Origin: Fluviicola sp. | GTDB lineage: Bacteria > Bacteroidota > Bacteroidia > Flavobacteriales_D > Crocinitomicaceae | DNA length: 64,000 nt | Direction of reading: 5' to 3' | Assembly (NCBI RefSeq): GCF_039596395.1 | Contig: NZ_JBCNJT010000001.1 | Location: forward strand, 903,315 to 967,314 | Shown here: positions 24,428-34,012 of the stretch, one piece after another | How the letters are laid out: each line of letters opens with the position of its first letter | Numbering within the stretch: the first letter of the stretch is position 1 | The notes under the pieces: model-generated | Databases searched by the model: none | Seen by the model: only the letters and a program-made list of their open reading frames with translations | What the model was told of the DNA's origin: nothing | Made by a program: the position numbers and the translations under genes

Positions 24428-26692
24428 GTGGCTGCACTCCGAAATATTACCTCCCAAACGTTTCAATTTATAAGGGTATTTTTTCCCTTGGTTTTATTGG
24501 CTCATCATTTAAAGCACAACCTGCTTGCATTCTTTTATTGGGTGTTTTTCTTTTTGCTGATTTCAGATAAAGTTGGAATTGGTTTCGGCCTGTCTTACCT
24601 CTTTTTATCTCCCGAATACCAAGGGAATACCAGTTTTTTTTCTTTTTTACTGATCGGTTTCTCGTTTGGAGGACTTACGATGGCATTTCATTCGTATTCA
24701 TACATGCGATTGGCTTCCCGTTTTTCCTTCCTGGCAATGGTTAACAAACCTTTTGTCCGTTTTTGTATCAATAACAGCATCATTCCAACGACTTTCATCC
24801 TGTTTTTCATAATCCGGGTGGTTCGTTTTCAGCGTATGGAGGAATTTGAGTCCTGGATAAACGTCTTTTTCTTTGTTTCGGGGTTTTTGGTGGGCTTTTT
24901 CCTGTTTGTGGGAGTTGCATTGCTTTATTTCTTCCCGATCAACAAGAATTTATTCGAGTTGAAGCGCTTCGATGAGAACAGTTCGGTGCGTACGACCCGC
25001 TGGTTGCGTTTCGGGAAACGGAACCGTATTAAGGTAAAAGGATCGAACAGGCAACGCTTGTATTGGTATATTGGAAGAGGATTGCGGGTACAGCAATGCC
25101 GTTCTACCAAACATTATGCACAATCCCTGCTGCAGTCTGTTTTTGATCAGAACCGGATTTCCACCACTATTTTTGAGATTGCGACGATTGTCACGTTTAT
25201 TCTCATCGGGCTTTTCGGTGGAAAAACCTTCCTGGATGTTCCTGCAGGGGTAAGTGTGGTTTTGTTGTTGACTATTATTATGATGCTGCTGAGCGCCTTG
25301 CAATCCTGGCTGCGTGTTTGGGCGTATCCGGTTCTCATTCTGTGTTTTCTGCTCATGAACTATTTGTCGAAAACGATGAATGTGTTCAAATTCCAGACCC
25401 AGGCCTATGGCTTGTCGTATGATCAGCCGGCTGTTTACAGCGATTCGGCTATCTATGAAATGAGTAAGGATTGGGAGGTACGTGAGGACGATTACGAAAA
25501 TTACATTTCCTACCTGGAAAATTGGAAAAAGCAAACGGGAGAGAAGAAACCGGTATTGGTGGTGGTAAACACTTCCGGAGGAGGTTCGCGCAGTGCTTCC
25601 TGGGTTTTCCAGGTGCTGCGCATGTGTGATTCCCTGACGGATTTCAGGTCGTCGAAACACATTGCCATGATAACGGGAGCTTCCGGTGGTACGGTGGGCG
25701 CGTCGTATTACCGTTCTTTGTTGCTGGAGAATTACCAGACCCAAAAGGTAGATTTCAACGATAAAAAATATTTCGAAGAGATTTCACAGGATTTATTGAA
25801 TAAATTGTCTTTTGCGGCATCCACCAACGATCTGTTTTTCCGCTATCAATCTTCCTTTGAGGACTCAGAATACAGTTATGACCGGGCAATGGCGTTTGAA
25901 TCCGATTTGAATGAGAATACCGGGGAGCGTATGAATAAACCGCTGCGCTACTTCCGGGCCTTTGAAAAGAAAGGAATTATTCCGAATCTCATTTTGACAC
26001 CTTCGGTGGTGAATGACGGCAGAAGGATCATGATTTCGTCACTGGGACTGAGTTTCTTAATGGATTCCGCTTCGCCTTCGCCGGAAAACAATCATGTGCA
26101 GGAAAATATTGATATTCACCTGCTGCTGAAAAGACAGCAATCGGAAAAACTGCGCTTGTCTTCTGCTTTGCGCATGAATGCGTCCTTTCCATATGTACTT
26201 CCGATGACGAGTTTGCCCACTGTTCCGGAGATTCAGGTGATGGATGCAGGCGCAAGGGATAATTTCGGGACTAAAATTACGGTTCAGTGGCTTATGCGAC
26301 TGGAATCCTGGATCAGTAAAAACACGAGTGGAGTAGTAATCCTGCAGATCAGGGATAACAAACGGATCATGTACAATGAACAAACGCGTTCTTTCGGGCT
26401 TTTCGATAAGTTTACGGCGCCCATTTCAAATGTGTTCACCAATTTCCCGCGTATCCAGGATTACGACCAGGACGAATTGATGCGTGTGATTATGGATAAA
26501 TATGGCGTTCCGGTTAAAACGGTGAACCTGAACCTGAGAGAATTGCAAAAAGACCGCATCAGTCTTTCCTGGCATTTGACCCAGCACGAAAAATTGAAAG
26601 TCCTGGCAGCTATCCGGCGTTCGTCAAACGTAAAAGAGTTTAATCGCTACCAAAAATTAATTCAAAATTCAACATTCAAAATTCAGAAATGA
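24428..26692 (+). CDS. Patatin-like phospholipase with a multi-helix membrane region
   Basis: The 754-residue protein starts with GTG at 24428, 17 bases after the previous stop. About eight hydrophobic helices fill residues 1-320, including three closely spaced ones near 260-320. A patatin domain follows: VVVNTSGGGSRSA (oxyanion loop, residues 377-390), the nucleophile Ser419 in TGASGGTVG, and Asp606 in the DAG-type motif VMDAGARDNFG. It should be a membrane-anchored lipid acyl hydrolase. The last dozen residues (QNSTFKIQK) come from a TTCAAAA-type repeat that also supplies the stop codon, so the natural C-terminus may have been altered by the repeat. Confidence 0.85.
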   Translation: MAALRNITSQTFQFIRVFFPLVLLAHHLKHNLLAFFYWVFFFLLISDKVGIGFGLSYLFLSPEYQGNTSFFSFLLIGFSFGGLTMAFHSYSYMRLASRFSFLAMVNKPFVRFCINNSIIPTTFILFFIIRVVRFQRMEEFESWINVFFFVSGFLVGFFLFVGVALLYFFPINKNLFELKRFDENSSVRTTRWLRFGKRNRIKVKGSNRQRLYWYIGRGLRVQQCRSTKHYAQSLLQSVFDQNRISTTIFEIATIVTFILIGLFGGKTFLDVPAGVSVVLLLTIIMMLLSALQSWLRVWAYPVLILCFLLMNYLSKTMNVFKFQTQAYGLSYDQPAVYSDSAIYEMSKDWEVREDDYENYISYLENWKKQTGEKKPVLVVVNTSGGGSRSASWVFQVLRMCDSLTDFRSSKHIAMITGASGGTVGASYYRSLLLENYQTQKVDFNDKKYFEEISQDLLNKLSFAASTNDLFFRYQSSFEDSEYSYDRAMAFESDLNENTGERMNKPLRYFRAFEKKGIIPNLILTPSVVNDGRRIMISSLGLSFLMDSASPSPENNHVQENIDIHLLLKRQQSEKLRLSSALRMNASFPYVLPMTSLPTVPEIQVMDAGARDNFGTKITVQWLMRLESWISKNTSGVVILQIRDNKRIMYNEQTRSFGLFDKFTAPISNVFTNFPRIQDYDQDELMRVIMDKYGVPVKTVNLNLRELQKDRISLSWHLTQHEKLKVLAAIRRSSNVKEFNRYQKLIQNSTFKIQK

Positions 26693-26733
26693 TTGGTTTT
26701 TGCATTTTGCATTCATCATTTTGAATTAATTCG
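26659..26733. repeat. TTCAAAA/TTTTGAA hairpin 4, overlapping the patatin gene end
   Basis: The left arm (AATTCAAAATTCAACATTCA-type words, 26659-26686) is coding and ends in the stop of the patatin gene. The right arm (TTTTGCATTTTGCATTC, ATTTTGAATTAATTC) runs from 26698 to 26733. Confidence 0.6.
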
Positions 26734-26749
26734 ATATTCAAATTCGTAA

Positions 26750-27340
26750 TTAGTCATGATCCCATTTTCGTTTGATTGATCCCGGTGTTGATGTAATTTT
26801 CCATCCTTTTTTCGTTGCCTCCTTAAACAGGAATTTCCGAAATTTCCGCGGGTAAAAGAATTTCCAGGTCATACTGCTTCTCGATCGGTCTTTCGTTACG
26901 TCAGCCAGCGACAATAAGTGGTAGCAGGCCGCCGCACAGCGCATCCCGAAAAATGCATACGGATATGGGGCTGCTTTCAGGAAAGGGCCGGAATCTTTGA
27001 GTAATTGCTGTTTTTGAGCAGGAGTAACCGGGATGAAAATGCGGCAGGTTTTGGTGGTGTCGCAATAGAAAGTACGGTAAAATTGCCTGCTACTCGATAG
27101 AAGGTATTTACCGGTGTCCGAATTGATGTTGGTAGCAGCAACTCTTCCGCCGGGAACAAAGTGCATCACACTGTCATTTCCGATTCTCAGACCGATGTGT
27201 CCGCCCAATTTTCCTCCGAACCAATGCCGCTCACTCTTTTCAATGGGTTTCGATCCGTAAATAACTTCAACAACAAGTGTGTCTGTTTGAGAAACTGCCC
27301 GAAAGGGAAGCAAAATCAGAATGATCAGAAGCGATTTCAT
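26750..27340 (-). CDS. Secreted papain-like (permuted NlpC/P60-type) protein, tentative
   Basis: This 196-residue protein has a signal peptide (LLIILILLPFRAVSQT). I see no name-level family match, but the order of likely active-site residues fits circularly permuted NlpC/P60-type folds: His in KLGGHIGLRIGNDSVMHF (about residue 48) and later Cys in FFGMRCAAACYHLL (about residue 134). The region between them is beta-rich, and the C-terminus is basic (SIKRKWDHD). If active, it would cleave amide bonds outside the cytoplasm, perhaps in cell wall material. It is convergent with the patatin gene and divergent from corA. Confidence 0.6.
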   Translation of the reverse strand: MKSLLIILILLPFRAVSQTDTLVVEVIYGSKPIEKSERHWFGGKLGGHIGLRIGNDSVMHFVPGGRVAATNINSDTGKYLLSSSRQFYRTFYCDTTKTCRIFIPVTPAQKQQLLKDSGPFLKAAPYPYAFFGMRCAAACYHLLSLADVTKDRSRSSMTWKFFYPRKFRKFLFKEATKKGWKITSTPGSIKRKWDHD

Positions 27341-27473
27341 AAGGTTGTTTTCTCAATGATACAATTCTTTGTTTGCCGGGTTCAAAATAATATCTGATCC
27401 GTGGCTGGAATTGATTCAGATGTGCCTGATATCAATTCGCAATTCTTAATTCGAAAATGATTATTTTCGTTAT

Positions 27474-28484
27474 ATGTCTCAAGCAGCACAACTTTACAAG
27501 TATAATCTCGATGCTTTTACGCTGGAGAAGAACACGGAAGATTATTTCGCGGAAAACTTCAATCCGTTTGAGGATATGAATTCGACTTATTGGCTGAATT
27601 TTCATTCCATGAAGAATAAGGCGGCGATCAATAAACTGTGTGATAAATTGTGTATCGACAGGTTGCTCCAGGAGGATTTGTTTGCGGAAAATAAGCGCAC
27701 ACGACTGGAAGAATATTCGGATTACGTTTTCTTCAGTATCATTTCCGCACTCCCCAAGGAAGGTCCGAACCATTACGACCTGAACAAAGAGCGTATCAGT
27801 TTCATAATCGGGGATAATTACCTGATTTCCTTCCAGGAAAAACCTTCGGATCACTTTCCGGAAGTGCGTGAGCGGATTGAGTACAAACGCGGGAAAGTGC
27901 GTTACAAAGGACCTGACTTCTTGTTGTTCCGCATGCTGGAAGCGATTATCGACAACTATACGGAAGTTGTTGAGCAGATTGCTCTGAACATTGAAAGGCT
28001 GGATAAGATCGTGCTCCGGAACCCGCAAAGTGAGGTGCTTCGGAAAGTGGAATGGGAAAAACGGAAATTACTCGATTTACGAAAGATCGTATTCCCGATG
28101 AAAGAACTGATGGGGCAGCTGGATCGTGTGGAAAATGAAATGATCATCGAAGATAATATTCATTATTTCCGGGAACTGAAAGATACCTGCTTCAGTTTGA
28201 TCGATGAAATCGAAGCGCAAAAACAGATGCTGGATGGTATTGCGAACCTCTATTATGCAATTCAGGGCCAGCGCATGAACGAAGTTATGAAAGTGTTGAC
28301 GGTAACCAGCGCGATTTTCATTCCTTTGACCTTTATTGTCGGGGTGTACGGGATGAATTTCGAAAATATGCCGGAACTGAAATCGCGTAACGGTTATTAC
28401 ATGGTTTGGGGGCTCATGATCCTGATAACTGCCGTTTTGGTATTTGTTTTCTGGAAAAGAGGCTGGCTGAAACGCAATAATTAA
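27474..28484 (+). CDS. corA: CorA-type magnesium/divalent-cation transporter
   Basis: At 336 residues it has the CorA layout: a large N-terminal cytoplasmic domain with a long stalk helix (about 200-285) and two C-terminal membrane helices. The first helix ends with the selectivity motif YGMNFENMPEL, and the second is followed by the basic tail KRGWLKRNN. It forms a pentameric channel for magnesium (possibly cobalt or nickel). The loop sequence NMPEL between the helices is the expected acidic loop. Its stop overlaps the stop of the convergent DUF6686-like gene by four bases. Confidence 0.95.
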   Translation: MSQAAQLYKYNLDAFTLEKNTEDYFAENFNPFEDMNSTYWLNFHSMKNKAAINKLCDKLCIDRLLQEDLFAENKRTRLEEYSDYVFFSIISALPKEGPNHYDLNKERISFIIGDNYLISFQEKPSDHFPEVRERIEYKRGKVRYKGPDFLLFRMLEAIIDNYTEVVEQIALNIERLDKIVLRNPQSEVLRKVEWEKRKLLDLRKIVFPMKELMGQLDRVENEMIIEDNIHYFRELKDTCFSLIDEIEAQKQMLDGIANLYYAIQGQRMNEVMKVLTVTSAIFIPLTFIVGVYGMNFENMPELKSRNGYYMVWGLMILITAVLVFVFWKRGWLKRNN

Positions 28485-28801
28485 GCCTGGTCAATCAATT
28501 CGTTAGCGTACAGCATAAACCGGGATTCTTCCAATAACTGGTAAAGTTTGATCCATTCCCTGTGGTTGAAAGCCAGTACCATTTTGGAGGTGTCGGTATG
28601 CATGTAGATTTTCTCACCGGTTTCCTTCTTTTCCTCGTAATGCATGGTGTGAATGTTGTGAACCTGGTCTGAAAACCGCATGAATTCGTCGTAGGAAAGG
28701 ATGAGTACCACATTACCGAACCCCAAATGGAATTGTTCGCAGTTTTTACATTGAATGAGGCAGCCGAAGGAGTTGTTGCTGATTGTTTTGTAATGACACA
28801 T
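28481..28801 (-). CDS. DUF6686-like small cytoplasmic protein
   Basis: This 106-residue protein has no signal peptide. It starts MCHYKTISNNSFGCLIQCKNCEQFHLGFGNVVL, with a CxxC pair (IQCKNC) suggesting metal binding, and continues as an alpha/beta domain ending in ELIDQA. It resembles the uncharacterised DUF6686 family that I associate with Bacteroidota. Its end overlaps corA by four bases tail to tail. No function can be assigned. Confidence 0.7.
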   Translation of the reverse strand: MCHYKTISNNSFGCLIQCKNCEQFHLGFGNVVLILSYDEFMRFSDQVHNIHTMHYEEKKETGEKIYMHTDTSKMVLAFNHREWIKLYQLLEESRFMLYANELIDQA

Positions 28802-28942
28802 CGGGTTTGTTTTGAGGTAAAATTATTATCTGGAATCATTCTAAACAATACCCGGAAAACGGTATAATTTTCTGCCACGAAATTAACCTTTCATCGTTCA
28901 TAACTCGTAACAAATCATGGTTTAAACAAGCCTTTTCGTGAC

Positions 28943-28950
28943 TATCTTTG
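28943..28950 (+). promoter_or_regulatory. -7 promoter box for parE
   Basis: TATCTTTG is an exact TAnnTTTG match, 24 bases before the ATG at 28975. It also argues against the longer frame from 28948, which would begin inside the promoter. Confidence 0.6.
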
Positions 28951-28974
28951 ATACTTCGCAAAGAATCCGTTATT

Positions 28975-30876
28975 ATGGCTGAAAATCAATATACTGAAGA
29001 CAATATACGATCTCTGGACTGGAAGGAGCATATTCGCCTGCGACCTGGTATGTACATCGGGAAGTTGGGAGATGGTTCTTCTGCCGATGACGGGATCTAT
29101 ATTTTGGTGAAGGAGATTGTCGACAATTCCATTGATGAATTTGTCATGGGAAATGGAAAACGTATCGACATCAAGGTGAAGGACGGGAAAGTTTCTGTCC
29201 GTGATTACGGACGTGGAATTCCCCTGGGAAAGGTAATTGATTGTGTTTCTCAGATCAATACCGGGGGGAAATACGATTCCAAAGCCTTTAAGAAATCTGT
29301 CGGACTGAACGGAGTGGGAACAAAAGCGGTAAACGCATTGAGTGATCATTTCATGGTTTATTCGGTGCGGGATGGTGAGAAGAAACAGGCTACTTTTTCG
29401 AGAGGGGAATTGGTTGAGGATTCAAAATTGGAAAAAACAACCGAGGCAAATGGGACATACTTTGAGTTTATCCCGGATGAATCGATCTTCAAAAAGTTTG
29501 CATTCAAAATGCCTTACCTGATCAAGATGTTCTGGAATTACTGTTACCTGAACCGTGGACTGGCGATCTACTTCAACGGGGAGAAGTACCAGTCGAAAGA
29601 TGGATTGAAAGATTTGCTGGAAGACAACATGGACGGAGATCCGCTTTACCCGATCATTCATTTGGAAGGCGAAGACATCGAGGTGGCATTTACACACGGG
29701 AAAACTTACGGGGAAGATTACTATTCCTTCGTGAACGGCCAGCATACAACTCAGGGTGGAACGCACCAAAGCGCATTCCGCGAATCGATTGCGAAAGTAA
29801 TCCGTGATTTCTACAAAAAAGATTACGATGCTTCGGATATTCGCCAGTCGATTGTAGCTGCAATTGCAGTGAAAGTAATCGAGCCGGTTTTTGAATCCCA
29901 GACCAAAACGAAATTGGGTTCACAGGAAATCGAGCCGGAAGGAAAATCCATGCGGGCGTTCATTAACGACTTCCTGAAAGATAAACTCGACAATTACCTG
30001 CACCGTCACCCGGATGTGGCAGACACCCTGGAAAAGAAAATCAAGCAATCCGAGCGCGAACGGAAAGAACTCTCCGGAATTCGTAAGCTGGCGCGCGACA
30101 GGGCGAAGAAAGCCAGTTTGCACAATAAGAAACTGCGCGACTGCCGGGTTCACTTAACCGATTTGAAAGACGATAAACGCGAGTTGACAACCTTGTTCAT
30201 TACCGAGGGAGATTCGGCGAGCGGGTCGATTACGAAATCGCGGGACGTCAATACGCAGGCGGTGTTCTCATTGCGTGGAAAGCCTTTGAACTGTTACGGA
30301 CTGACGAAGAAAGTGGTATACGAAAACGAAGAATTTAACCTCGTTCAGGCAGCTTTGGATATCGAAGAAGACATGGATAACCTGCGTTACAACAACATTG
30401 TGATCGCAACCGATGCCGATGTCGATGGAATGCACATCCGTTTGCTGTTATTGACCTTCTTCCTGCAATTCTTCCCGGACCTGGTGAAGCGAAATCACGT
30501 TTACGTGCTTCAAACGCCATTGTTCCGTGTTCGAAACAAGAAAAAGACCATTTACTGTTACTCGGAAGAAGAACGGAGAGCAGCCATTGCAGAATTGGGA
30601 AAAAATCCGGAGATCACACGATTTAAGGGATTGGGAGAAATTTCCCCGGATGAGTTCAAGCACTTTATCGGTGACGATATTCGCCTGGAACCGGTTATCC
30701 TTACAAAAAATGCTTCCATTGATTCCATTTTGTCCTATTTCATGGGGAAAAACACCCCGGAACGCCAGGATTTCATCATAGAGAACCTACGCGTAGAGAA
30801 AGACGATGAGAAGAGTGTGGAGTTGGATACTCCCGATTCAGGAGAAGAAAATACAGAAATAGAAAAAGCTTCTTAA
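28975..30876 (+). CDS. parE: DNA topoisomerase IV subunit B
   Basis: The ATG at 28975 gives 633 residues. The GHKL ATPase motifs are [20 protein letters not shown] and [14 protein letters not shown]. The transducer domain follows, and the TOPRIM domain has [22 protein letters not shown] and the C-terminal [13 protein letters not shown]. It powers decatenation and relaxation of DNA together with ParC. It is one of two type II topoisomerases expected; pairing with a parC-like gene downstream supports ParE over GyrB, as does the short length without the GyrB insertion. A decayed nuclease gene fragment lies between it and parC. The acidic C-terminus ([16 protein letters not shown]) may itself be extended. 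Confidence 0.95.
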   Translation: MAENQYTEDNIRSLDWKEHIRLRPGMYIGKLGDGSSADDGIYILVKEIVDNSIDEFVMGNGKRIDIKVKDGKVSVRDYGRGIPLGKVIDCVSQINTGGKYDSKAFKKSVGLNGVGTKAVNALSDHFMVYSVRDGEKKQATFSRGELVEDSKLEKTTEANGTYFEFIPDESIFKKFAFKMPYLIKMFWNYCYLNRGLAIYFNGEKYQSKDGLKDLLEDNMDGDPLYPIIHLEGEDIEVAFTHGKTYGEDYYSFVNGQHTTQGGTHQSAFRESIAKVIRDFYKKDYDASDIRQSIVAAIAVKVIEPVFESQTKTKLGSQEIEPEGKSMRAFINDFLKDKLDNYLHRHPDVADTLEKKIKQSERERKELSGIRKLARDRAKKASLHNKKLRDCRVHLTDLKDDKRELTTLFITEGDSASGSITKSRDVNTQAVFSLRGKPLNCYGLTKKVVYENEEFNLVQAALDIEEDMDNLRYNNIVIATDADVDGMHIRLLLLTFFLQFFPDLVKRNHVYVLQTPLFRVRNKKKTIYCYSEEERRAAIAELGKNPEITRFKGLGEISPDEFKHFIGDDIRLEPVILTKNASIDSILSYFMGKNTPERQDFIIENLRVEKDDEKSVELDTPDSGEENTEIEKAS

Positions 30877-30885
30877 GAGTAGTTG

Positions 30886-31123
30886 ATGCAGTATATCCAG
30901 GATATAAAGAGGGTTTTCGGAAAGGAATATCCGAATTTTCGGCAGTTTTATTTGATATCCCTGAAGTGAAAAATGGAAAACACTGTCTGCCAAATTGAAC
31001 TGGTCACATGAACAACTGTTTGCTACAAAATACCTTCCATATTTACCAACGGAAGAGGAATTGATTGATGAAATCGAAAAAGAAAAATTGAAGTTCAAAC
31101 TTAATAACGAAGAACGACAATGA
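30886..31123 (+). pseudogene. Decayed YhcG-type (DUF1016, PDDEXK) nuclease fragment
   Basis: Two out-of-frame pieces read as parts of one protein. The first (30886-30969) gives IKRVFGKEYPNFRQFYLISL then a stop, resembling the DUF1016 N-terminal helix region. The second (30974-31123) gives KTLSAKLNWSHEQLF, close to the family word LSWSHY, and then jumps to YLPYLPTEEELIDEIEKEK, which resembles the extreme C-terminus of the family. The nuclease core between them is missing, so this is a frameshifted and internally deleted relic. Its stop overlaps the parC ATG as ATGA. Family recognition is from memory of the motifs. Confidence 0.65.
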
Positions 31124-33840
31124 GTGAAGACGAAATTGGACCGGTAGATCCGGAAAACGATGATCTGAATAACGAAGAAGGAGGAGAAGAAGAATCTTCT
31201 TTTGGGACGGATGATCACAAACATACGGACGAAAATATCATTCCGCTAAGTGGTTTGTATGAGAATTGGTTCCTGGATTATGCATCTTATGTAATCCTGG
31301 AGCGTGCAGTTCCTTCCCTGCACGATGGTTTTAAACCGGTTCAGCGAAGAATTTTGCATTCCATGAAGGAATTGGATGACGGACGTTACAACAAGGTAGC
31401 GAACGTGATCGGGAACACCATGAAGTATCACCCGCATGGAGATGCTTCTATCGGTGATGCATTGGTTCAACTCGGACAAAAAGAATTATTGATCGATTGC
31501 CAGGGAAACTGGGGAAATACACTGACCGGTGACGGTGCGGCTGCTCCGCGTTACATCGAAGCACGGCTTTCCAAGTTTGCCAACCATGTGGTATTCAATC
31601 CGAAAACCACCAACTGGTTGTTAAGCTACGACGGACGGAACAAAGAACCGGACAATTTACCGGTAAAATTCCCGATTCTTTTGGCTCAGGGAGCAGAAGG
31701 AATTGCAGTGGGAATGGCTTGTAAAATCCTTCCTCACAATTTCAATGAACTGATCGAACAGTCGATCAACCATTTGCGGGGTAAAAAAGTAGAGATCTTC
31801 CCGGACTTCCTCAACGGAGGAATGGCGGATTTCACCAATTACAACGACGGGTTAAGAGGTGGAAAAGTACGTGTTCGCGCAAAGATTAAAAAGGTTGATA
31901 ATAAAACCCTGACGATCAATGAGATTCCTTTCGGATGTACAACCAGTTCGTTGATTGAAAGTATCATCAAAGCAAACGATAAGGGGAAGATTAAAGTCAA
32001 AAAAATCGAAGACAATACGGCTGCAGAAGCTGAAATTGTGATCCATCTGGCTCCGGGTGTTTCTCCGGATAAAACTATCGATGCTTTGTACGCCTTTACG
32101 GATTGTGAAGTTTCCATTTCACCGAATGCTTCCGTGATTGACGGAGATACTCCTCGATTTATGGGCGTGTCGGAAATTCTGAAAGTAAATACAGACAACA
32201 CGCTTCAGCTCCTGAAAAGAGAATTGGAGATCCGTTTGTCGGAACTGGAAGCACAATGGCATTTTTCCACGTTGGAGAAGATCTTCATCCGCGAAGAAAT
32301 GTACATCGACTTTAAGTTGTACTCCGACAAGGAAAACTTATTCCAGTACATGTATAAGCGTTTCGAAAAGTTTAAGAAACAGTTTATCCGCGAAATTGTA
32401 GACGAAGATTTACAACGTTTGACCCAAATTCCAATGATCCGCATCACGCGCTTCGATTCGGATAAAGCCGATGAACTGATCGCGAAGCTGGAAGCTGAAA
32501 TGGAAGAGGTTAAAAAGAATTTGGCAAACCTGGTGGAATATGCCATCGAGTACTTCAAAGATCTGAAAAAACGCTTCGGGGCCGGGAAGGAACGTCGTAC
32601 TGAAATGAAAGTGTTCGACAACATTGCTGCTACGAAAGTTATTATTGCCAACCGCAAATTATATGTCGATGTTGAAGAAGGATTCATTGGTTGGGGCTTG
32701 AAAAAGACCGAAGCAGTCAACGATTGTTCTGAGATTGACGATATCATCGTCTTCTTCGATACCGGTAAATTTATTGTGACCAAAGTTGCCGAGAAAAAAT
32801 TCGTAGGGAAGGGAATTGTTCATGCGGATGTCTGGAAGAAAGGCGATAAACGCACGATTTACCACGTCATGTACCAGGATGGTGCCGGTGGCGCTACGAT
32901 GATGAAACGTTTCTTCGTGAACTCGGTAACACGGGATACGGAATACGATCTGACACGTGGAATCAAAGGATCGAAACTGTTGTACTTCTCGGTTCACCCG
33001 AACGGAGAGCGGGAAGTGGTTACGGTAATGCTTCGTCCGCGTCCGCATTTAAAACGCCTGCGCTGGGATGTGGATTTAGGCGATTTATTGATCAAAGGCC
33101 GCCAATCTGCCGGAAATCGCGTAACGAAAGAGATCGTACAAAAGATTACCCAAAAAGAGGTCGGAGGTTCTACGCTTGCTGCGCGTAAGATTTGGTACGA
33201 TACCGTTGTAGGACGTTTGAACGACGAAGGAAGAGGAAAATTCCTGGGCTCTTTCAAAGGAGAAGACCGTATTTTGACCTTGTATAAAAACGGGGATTAC
33301 CGCTTGTCTACATTCGATTTGGCAACTCACTACGATGAAGATATGATCCACATTGAAAAGTGGGTTCCGGAAAGACCGATTTCAGCGGTTTACTACGACG
33401 GAGACAAAGATCTGCACTATGTGAAACGTTTTACCTGTGAAATCACTTCCGATAAACGCGTTTCCTACATTTCGGAATCCGAAGGCTCGTACCTGGATTG
33501 TGTTTCCACAGCCTACAGGCCGGTTGTTCGTATCGTTTATAACAAGTTACTGAAAGAAACGAAAAACCTTCCGGACAATGAAGTTGCTTTGGCAGATTTC
33601 ATTGACGTAAAAGGAATGAAGGCACAGGGCAACCAGCTGACAAAGTTGAAAGTGAAAGAAGTCGTTCTGACACATGAGATCGAAGGATCAGAACCGTGGC
33701 CGGATGAAGAACCGCTGGAACTGGAAATCGACAATTCGGAAGATTCCGATGGAGATACCGAAAATACGGATGGGGAAAGCCCGACGATCGAATGGGATAT
33801 GACCAAAGATCCGGATGATCCCGAACCGACATTGTTTTAA
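31120..33840 (+). CDS. parC: DNA topoisomerase IV subunit A
   Basis: The 906-residue protein has an acidic N-terminal extension (about 1-40), the breakage-reunion domain with MKYHPHGDASIGDALVQLG and the catalytic Tyr145 in AAPRYIEARL, a coiled-coil arm (about 360-470), a C-terminal beta-pinwheel region from about 520, and an acidic tail rich in Asp, Glu and Pro. It cleaves and passes DNA with ParE to decatenate daughter chromosomes. The position that is a quinolone-contact Ser in E. coli GyrA/ParC is Ala109 here. The ATG overlaps the stop of the nuclease relic, which separates it from parE by 243 bases. Confidence 0.95.
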   Translation: MSEDEIGPVDPENDDLNNEEGGEEESSFGTDDHKHTDENIIPLSGLYENWFLDYASYVILERAVPSLHDGFKPVQRRILHSMKELDDGRYNKVANVIGNTMKYHPHGDASIGDALVQLGQKELLIDCQGNWGNTLTGDGAAAPRYIEARLSKFANHVVFNPKTTNWLLSYDGRNKEPDNLPVKFPILLAQGAEGIAVGMACKILPHNFNELIEQSINHLRGKKVEIFPDFLNGGMADFTNYNDGLRGGKVRVRAKIKKVDNKTLTINEIPFGCTTSSLIESIIKANDKGKIKVKKIEDNTAAEAEIVIHLAPGVSPDKTIDALYAFTDCEVSISPNASVIDGDTPRFMGVSEILKVNTDNTLQLLKRELEIRLSELEAQWHFSTLEKIFIREEMYIDFKLYSDKENLFQYMYKRFEKFKKQFIREIVDEDLQRLTQIPMIRITRFDSDKADELIAKLEAEMEEVKKNLANLVEYAIEYFKDLKKRFGAGKERRTEMKVFDNIAATKVIIANRKLYVDVEEGFIGWGLKKTEAVNDCSEIDDIIVFFDTGKFIVTKVAEKKFVGKGIVHADVWKKGDKRTIYHVMYQDGAGGATMMKRFFVNSVTRDTEYDLTRGIKGSKLLYFSVHPNGEREVVTVMLRPRPHLKRLRWDVDLGDLLIKGRQSAGNRVTKEIVQKITQKEVGGSTLAARKIWYDTVVGRLNDEGRGKFLGSFKGEDRILTLYKNGDYRLSTFDLATHYDEDMIHIEKWVPERPISAVYYDGDKDLHYVKRFTCEITSDKRVSYISESEGSYLDCVSTAYRPVVRIVYNKLLKETKNLPDNEVALADFIDVKGMKAQGNQLTKLKVKEVVLTHEIEGSEPWPDEEPLELEIDNSEDSDGDTENTDGESPTIEWDMTKDPDDPEPTLF

Positions 33841-33850
33841 ATAAATTTAA

Positions 33851-33881
33851 TAGTAGGGGTGAAAATTTTTCACCCCTACTA
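33851..33881. repeat. GTAGGGG palindrome, copy A, after parC
   Basis: TAGTAGGGGTGAAAA and TTTTCACCCCTACTA form a perfect 15-bp stem around one base. It lies 11 bases after the parC stop and could terminate transcription in both directions. It is a member of the GTAGG...CCTAC family. Confidence 0.8.
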
Positions 33882-33902
33882 CATTTGAAATAAATTAAAT
33901 TG

Positions 33903-33944
33903 TACCACCAGGTATTATACTAGTTGGTATAATACCTGGTGGTA
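33903..33944. repeat. Perfect 18-bp inverted repeat before the ATPase gene
   Basis: TACCACCAGGTATTATAC and its exact reverse complement flank the six-base loop TAGTTG. There is no T-run, so it is not a standard terminator. Each arm also contains a GGTATTATAC/GTATAATACC half-dyad. It stands 69 bases before the ATPase start, where it could be an operator, an RNA leader element or a mobile repeat. Confidence 0.8.
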
Positions 33945-34012
33945 TAAATAGCGTGTTGTTATCTTTCTTTTATCCGGTAAAAGCCGTATATTTAAGTATA
34001 AATTGACACACC

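Noticed and set aside
30838-31224. A 128-codon minus-strand frame across the parE-parC gap
   Set aside because: It is antisense to the end of parE, the nuclease relic and the start of parC, with low-complexity Phe/Ser content.
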